Part shown: positions 58,600-64,000 of the stretch, one piece after another
How the letters are laid out: each line of letters starts with the position of its first letter
How positions within the stretch are numbered: position 1 is the stretch's first letter
NCBI GenBank assembly: GCA_007922195.1
Contig: ML681991.1
Location: 46,759,121-46,823,120, forward strand
DNA length: 64,000 bases
Origin: Podocnemis expansa
Taxonomy: Eukaryota; Chordata; Testudines; Podocnemididae
Direction: 5' to 3'
Translations under genes and position numbers: made by a program
Notes under the pieces: model-generated
The model's input: the letters and a program-made list of their open reading frames with translations, nothing else
Databases searched by the model: none
Told to the model about the DNA's origin: nothing

Positions 58600-59530
58600 G
58601 TTTTTGGTTCGGTATTCATAGACTCCTACATTTGTAGACTTTAAGGTCAGAAGAAATTGATTGTGATTGTCTAGTCTGACCTCCTCCACATCTCAGGTCA
58701 CAGACCCTCCCCCCATCCACTGCTGTAACAGACTCTTTACCTCTAACTAAATTACCAGCATCCTCAAATTGTGGTTAAAAGATGTCAAATAACAGAGAAT
58801 TTACCATTTACACTAGTTTAAACCTGCAAGTGATTCATGCACTGTGTTGCAGAGGAAGGAAAAAAAAAATCAACACTTTGGGTCTCTGCCAATCTGACCC
58901 AAAGGAACCTTCTTCCCCAACCTGAAATATGGTGAGCAATTAGACCCTGAGCATGTGGACAAGACCAACTGGGCAAGCCTCCCCATCTAGTGTCCTCTCT
59001 AACCATTGGAGATATTTGCAGGCACAGGTCAGCTATATGCCACTGTAGGGCATTCCATCAGACCATCCCAACCATAAATTTATCAAGCTCGGTCCTGAGG
59101 GCAATTAGACTTTCATCCCCACTGCTCACCTTGGGAGGTTGTTCCAGATGTCATTTCTATGTTAACTAGAAACCTTTGCCTAATTTCTAGTTTAAAGTTG
59201 TTGATGGCCAGTTTATATAATTTTGTTCTTGAGTCCCCGTGGGCACTTCAGTATCCTCCCTGGTATTTATCCTTTTGCTGTATTTATCAAGAGAAATCAT
59301 ATCTCCTTTCTGCCTTCTTTTGATACAGAGAAGCAATCCAAGTTCTTTGAGTCTCCTCTTATAAGGAATGTTTTCCATGCCACAGATTATCCCAGTAGCC
59401 CTTTTCTGTACCTGTTCCAGTTTCAGTTCACCTTTCTTAAACATATGAGACCAGAACTGCACAAAGTATTCTAAGTCTGGATTCAATAATACCTTGCATA
59501 ATGATACAAACACCTCTGTATCTCTATGGG
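58600..59530 (-). mobile_element. CR1/L3-type LINE ORF2 C-terminus
   Basis: On the minus strand the frame at 59187-59513 reads NPDLEYFVQFWSHMFKKGEL, EQVQKRATGIICGMENI and YKRRLKELGLLLCIKRRQKG, the standard CR1-family ORF2 C-terminal block. The 3' UTR follows to about 58610 (GTCTAGTCTGACCTCCTCCA on the plus strand). It is decayed and 5'-truncated. Confidence 0.75.
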
Positions 59531-61458
59531 AAATACCTTCCTAATGCATCCTCAGACTGCATTAGCTCCTGCTCCCCAGCCAAATAATATTGGTAGCATA
59601 TAGCCATGCTGTGATCATGAAATAAATCAGGTCTTTCTCCTCCTCTGTTAATTCCAAGATTTCCATGTTTGAAAATTATTTTTACAGTGAATGGGGTCTA
59701 TAGTGCTGACAGGCATATGATAGATAGCTACACAGCTAAATAGATCAGTGTTTTCTCTCCCATATCTTCTCTCATTTTTATTTTTTGTCCTCTCTGGCAT
59801 GATCAGCTTCTGTTATTTTAGTGTCACAGAATATGTTCTCATTATTCTGCTTTTTTAGCAGGGTTCAGGGGTTTACTCAGATGATTTCATTATTCCCAGT
59901 AAGCAATATCTGTAGCAATTTAAGAAAAAATGCATTAAGATGAATCTCTGACACAGCACATTGAATATTCCTAGCATTGTAAAGACATTTTTCTCACCAT
60001 CCTGTGAGGTAGGAGTAAGAATGATGAAGGGGATTGTTCCATTCAATCAGGGAACATTCCAATCACTTAATACATATATTCCCATAATTCATGATTCAGC
60101 TTAAATAAAAGAAATTAAAATGTTGTTTTACCTTTTAATGTATTTTGCAAGAGGCTGAATTCCTAGTGCAACTTCTTTCCTCAGCAGCTCAGAGACCTCA
60201 ATCTTTAGTTCAACTTCTGTTCTCATCTGTTTCATGAACTTCAACACTTTTAACATAGAGATCTCATTATGACTATTTGGTCCTTTCAGTCTTGCTGCCC
60301 ACTCCGAAGAATGACAAACCCTCCTCATTCCTCATTTATCCTTTTCTACATCTACCCAGAATCTTCCACAGATAGACTGTTTCAATTATTGATAAGGAGA
60401 AAGAAATAGCACTTTGATTCTCTAACCCAGTACAAATAGCAGTGGGAAAAGTGTCAAACTACTAACCTCCAGAGAAATCTCTTTCCTTACCAGGCATATA
60501 GGATAAGATCTTTGGTGACTATGAAATAAAGACTCAAGATACCAAGGAGAAAAGTCTGCAGGGAAAAAAAATTACATATTTTTCCATCCACTTGCTAGCC
60601 AAGAAGACTTGAGAAAATAGTATGAAGTTCCTGTTCAGTATCTGCATGATGAATGGAGATGGAGATGGCTTAATTCCTCAGTGTAGGATGGAAGTCACTG
60701 GGTAGGATTTTTCAAAGAGACCACTGCATTTCCAGTGTATTTGTGTTCTTAAATAATTTAGCTATTTTTGAAAAATCCACACAACTTAAAAATAGACTTA
60801 AGGGAGTTAGGCACACAACTCTTATTTTGGTTTGGTGGCTTTGAGGTGTCTAACTCCCTTAGGACCACTTCACTTGCTCAGTCTTGGGTCCTACACTTCT
60901 GTAGAGATACCAGTTTATATTGTGACTCAGCAAATTTCCATTTTTCTTTATATAGGCTTTTAACAGCCCATCATCAGTGTCGATCTGGGAACTGTGCAAG
61001 CATTCATGGATTTATTCTCCCTACATACAAGTGCAGTAGGGAAGCATCATTATACACATGGTGGCAGCATCTACAATAGAATACAGTGAATGTATTGGAG
61101 CCAATGGCACATATATTTCTTGAGTCCATTGTGTTGGTATAACTGTAAATTCATCAGTTCTCCACACTGGCTAAGGGTTGATGCCTTTTCTTTCCCATTT
61201 TTACTTGGGTTTACAATGCAGTGGTAATCATGTACGTTAACCTGTTTGGTGAACTAAGTGTGTCTGGATGACTAACCAGGAACTCTTCAGGCAAGGAGAG
61301 AAGAGCATTAGCCAGGTTGGCTCTTCACCATCTGAGTCCAGCTGGAAGGTTGTGAGCTCTTGTGTCAGATGGGTTTTTTTGTGCCAGATATAGGCCTTTT
61401 TCACCTGCAGGCTGGTCAATTACAGAGTTCTTTTCACTGTTTTTGCTGTAAGCATACA
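59531..61458. other. Intergenic, no gene seen
   Basis: Around 60700-60870 there is an old palindromic repeat with GGAGTTAGGCACACAACTC and GTCTAACTCCCTTAGG. The minus-strand frame at 60128-60328 and the plus-strand frame at 60768-61079 show no domain I recognise. Confidence 0.4.
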
Positions 61459-61973
61459 GGGTAAGTCCAGACAAACTGTTTAAATCGAAATAACACTGCT
61501 TATTTTGATTTAAAAAATGGTAGGTTCACACAACGTTCCCTTATTTCAAAATGAGAAGCTCCCTCATTTCAAAATAAGGGAAGTCATATCAATATAATAA
61601 AACCTAGTATTATATTGATATGATGGTTAAGTCAAAATTGTTATTTTGAAATAACACAGTGCAGACTTGTTATTCTGTTTTAACTGTTAAATCAACTTAA
61701 CACTTTTTGCCCTTCTCCTTCCCAGGTGCTTTCCTTTTTCTATATAGTGGATGGGGACCTGGCCCTTCTAGGGGGCCATGTTGCCACACCTCCCATGGTG
61801 CTTCTCTCCTAAATTGAAATAGCAATCCTGTCCATGGACATGCTTTTTTGATTTGAGTTTGTAGTGGGGACATGTTAAATCGATTTATCTTACATTGATT
61901 TAATGATTTTATATAGATTTTATTAAATTAATGTAAGTTAAATCGATCTGACTATATAAGTGTGAGCATAGCC
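61459..61973. mobile_element. Harbinger-type MITE with TSD ACA
   Basis: The left end GGGTAAGTCCAGACAAACTG and the right end reversed (GGCTATGCTCACACTTATA) are imperfect inverted repeats. ACA flanks both sides (61456-61458 and 61974-61976). Subterminal words are TTTAAATCGA and TTTTGAAATAA. Confidence 0.7.
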
Positions 61974-62057
61974 ACAATGTAAATAAATAGCCTTGCACAT
62001 CAAGGAAGCTGTATATCACGACTTTATGGAGTACAAGTCATAGACTCATATACCATA

Positions 62058-62433
62058 ACAGTGGAAAAAAAAAACAAGGAGTCATGTGGCACTTTAAGAG
62101 TAACAGATTTATTTTTCACATGAGCTTTCGTGGGAGAAAATCCCACTTCATCAGATGCTTCAAGGATGGGTGAACTTACAGAATAGAATGAAAATAAATG
62201 CAAGGGGGTGTAAAACATAGTCAAGCCATTGGAAGCCTGAAGTCAAATTACCTTTTGTAATGGGGAAGGAACCCATAGTCTTGATTCAATCCTGCTATCA
62301 CAGAATTTAGTCTGCATATTAATTTGAGTTCAGCTGTTTCTCTTTGAAGTCTTGATGTCCCAATCACATCTCTGACGACGGTCGTTAACAAATTATATAT
62401 CGAGTGATTAGAAAGATGGAGGTGCTCAGCAAC
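62058..62433 (-). mobile_element. Penelope-like retroelement 3' end with coding tail
   Basis: On the minus strand the order is the last codons of a GIY-YIG-containing ORF (62248-62433), about 90 bases of 3' UTR, GCATCTGATGAAGTGGG, CCCACGAAAGCTCATGTG, an AATAAA stretch and AAGTGCCACATGACTCCTTG with a poly-T tail. It is the only copy here that joins the tail to coding sequence, so it identifies the whole tail family. Confidence 0.7.
62248..62433 (-). pseudogene. Penelope-like GIY-YIG endonuclease C-terminal fragment
   Basis: A 61-codon open end, too short and without ATG to be picked up as a frame, reads VAEHLHLSNHSIYNL, then TSRLQRETAELKLICRLNS and GLNQDYGFLPHYKR before TAA at 62248-62250. 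The pattern (HFNLPGHS-like, RxxxExxLKLIxRL, LNxDxGFLxHY) is how Penelope-like reverse transcriptase/GIY-YIG proteins end. The start is cut off. In the intact protein this domain nicks DNA for target-primed insertion. Confidence 0.65.
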
Positions 62434-62494
62434 TGTTTTTTTGTTTGTTTATTTGTTTGTTTTGTGATTTCTGATATCATCTCTATGTTCACAG

Positions 62495-64000
62495 GACAAT
62501 TGGAGTTGCAGCTAGCAAGGGATGTGAAGGGTAACAGGAAGGAGTTCTACAAGTATGTCAATAACAAGAAGAGGATCAAGGATGGTGTAGGTCCCTTACA
62601 GAATAGGGCAGGTATCCTTCTGGCGGATGATGAGGAAAAAGCTAAAGTGTTCAGTGCTTTTTTTACTTCAGTTTTCACAGTGAGGGCCAGCTCTCAGCCC
62701 ACTGCACTGGATATGGCAGATTGCAGAGAAGAAGAGAGGCCCTCCCTTTGAAGGTCAGGTTAGGGACTACTTAAAGCAGCTGGATGCGTGCAAGTCCACG
62801 GGGCTGAATGAACTGCATGGAAGGGTGCTGAGGAAGCTGGCTAATGAGATAGCAGTACCTTTGGCCATTATCTGTGAAAACTCATGGCAAACGGGGGAGG
62901 TGCCGGAGGACTGGAGTAAAGCAAATATAGTGCCTATCTTCAAGAAAGGGAAAAAGGAGGATCCAGGGAATGACAGACCTGTCAGCCTCACCTCAATCCC
63001 TGGAAAAATCATGGAGCAGGTTCTCAGAGAATCCATCCTGAAACATTTGAAGGAAAATAGTGATCAGGAACAGTCAGCATGGATTCACCAAGGGTAAATA
63101 ATGCCTGACCAACCTCATTGCCTTCTATGATGACATGACTGGATTTGTGGATGCGGGAAGAGCCGTTGATGTGATATACCTTGACTTTAGCAAGGCTTTT
63201 GGTACAGTTTCCCACAGCATTCTCATTGGCAAATTAAGGAAGTATGGGTTGGATGCATGGACTGTAAGATGGATAGAGAACTGGCTAGATCAATGGTTTC
63301 AGCATGTAGGAATGAATGGCTCCATGTCAAGTTGGCAACCAGTAATGAGTGGTGTCCCCAGGAGTCAGTCCTGGGGCCAGTTCTGTTCAACATTTTCATT
63401 AAAGATCTGGATGATGGGATAGATTGCACACTTAGGGTGTGTTCACACAGCATTCTTATTTCAAAACAACAGAAGTTGTTTTGAAATAAGAACTGCCATG
63501 TCCACATGATGCATGGCCATTTCAAAACAAGCAAATTGCTTGTTTCTAAACGGCTGCTGTTCTTTCAAAACCGCTAAAACCTCATTTCATATCTAAACAA
63601 GGTTGTTTCGAAAACGGGGGTTTCGAAACCACCCTGTGCGGACATGTTGTTTCGGAACAAAGTGTTCCAAAACAACATTTGACCTTCTTCCCAGGGTGCA
63701 AAGCACTCTGGGAGGAAGGGCTACCCCCTCAGCACCCTGGCCAAGGAACCCTCAGCACCCTGTCCAAGGTGCTGAGGGGTGTCCCCTGGCCATCAGATGG
63801 GCACTGCAGGCACCCACCGGGTGAAGCGCAGTGGCGCGCCTCACCCCGCCGGCTTTAAAGCCCGGGCTGCACGTGCTTTAACTCTTTATTTCAAAACAGC
63901 TTGTTTCGAAATGTCTTGTTTCAAAACAAGCCCTCTATGTGTGAACATAGCCTTAGTAGGTTTGTGGATGACACCAAGCTGGGGGGAATGGTAGACACGC
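62495..64000 (+). mobile_element. CR1 LINE ORF2 fragment split by a MITE
   Basis: A 5'-truncated CR1 in plus orientation runs off the window. Frames give LELQLARDVKGNRKEFYKYV near 62503, then [35 protein letters not shown], a frame change near 63060, [20 protein letters not shown], another frame change near 63355, and [20 protein letters not shown] up to 63434. The MITE 63435-63952 intervenes. Reading then resumes at 63953 with RFVDDTKLGG, where the FADD active site has become FVDD. It is inactive. Confidence 0.85.
63435..63952. mobile_element. TTTCGAAA-type MITE with TSD TTA, nested in CR1
   Basis: The left end GGGTGTGTTCACACAGC and the right end reversed (GGCTATGTTCACACATAG) match the elements at 53153 and 54100. 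TTA flanks both sides (63432-63434 and 63953-63955). Removing the element and one TTA restores the CR1 reading. The core (63690-63870) is GC-rich with CAGCACCCTG repeats, like the core of the element at 47796. Confidence 0.85.

Noticed and set aside
59223..59474. Plus-strand open frame of 83 codons
   Set aside because: It is antisense to the CR1/L3 ORF2 C-terminal frame at 59187-59513.

Overview
The window looks like a stretch of turtle (Testudines) nuclear DNA, or at least that of a non-avian, non-squamate reptile. The reasons are four uninterrupted single-exon olfactory receptor (OR) genes plus one OR relic, heavy loading with CR1 LINE copies ending in the ATTCTATGAT-type 3' tail, Penelope-like retroelement 3' ends, Harbinger and hAT DNA transposons with many short relatives, and MIR-like remnants. 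The turtle assignment is an inference from repeat style. No bacterial, organellar or intact viral gene was seen.

Layout. From 292 to 6112 and again from 11465 to 16828 lies a direct segmental duplication of about 5.5 kb, each copy carrying one OR gene on the minus strand (767-1720 and 11936-12889, about 91% identical by eye). The spacer between the copies holds a 3.7-kb decayed two-gene Harbinger transposon (7049-10744). From 16.8 to 19.4 kb is an old minus-strand CR1 broken by a ~1-kb insertion and by a Harbinger-type MITE. A truncated OR pseudogene lies at 21854-22436. From 26 to 31 kb come a segment (26050-28510) that recurs inverted at 43990-46545, and a second Harbinger copy (28579-30914). 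The third intact OR gene is at 31152-32132.

The middle (33-39 kb) is intergenic with old CR1/L3-type and Penelope remnants. A nearly full-length CR1 lies at 39566-43890 on the minus strand. Its two reading frames are each recognisable end to end and carry only three evident lesions. From 46 to 54.5 kb are CR1/L3 fragments, several MITEs with a shared terminal motif and 3-bp flanking duplications, and an assembly gap of 10 Ns next to a (TC)n tract. The fourth intact OR gene is at 54901-55854. A 1.1-kb hAT element (57041-58170), a MITE, a Penelope-like GIY-YIG fragment (62248-62433) and a plus-strand CR1 split by a MITE in its reverse transcriptase active-site region complete the window.

How it works together. 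The host genes are a small one-direction cluster of class II OR genes, each expected to be expressed singly in olfactory neurons. Everything else is repeat-driven structure: local duplication produced OR paralogs, and later insertions separate them. The nested insertions and target-site duplications give a partial relative chronology.
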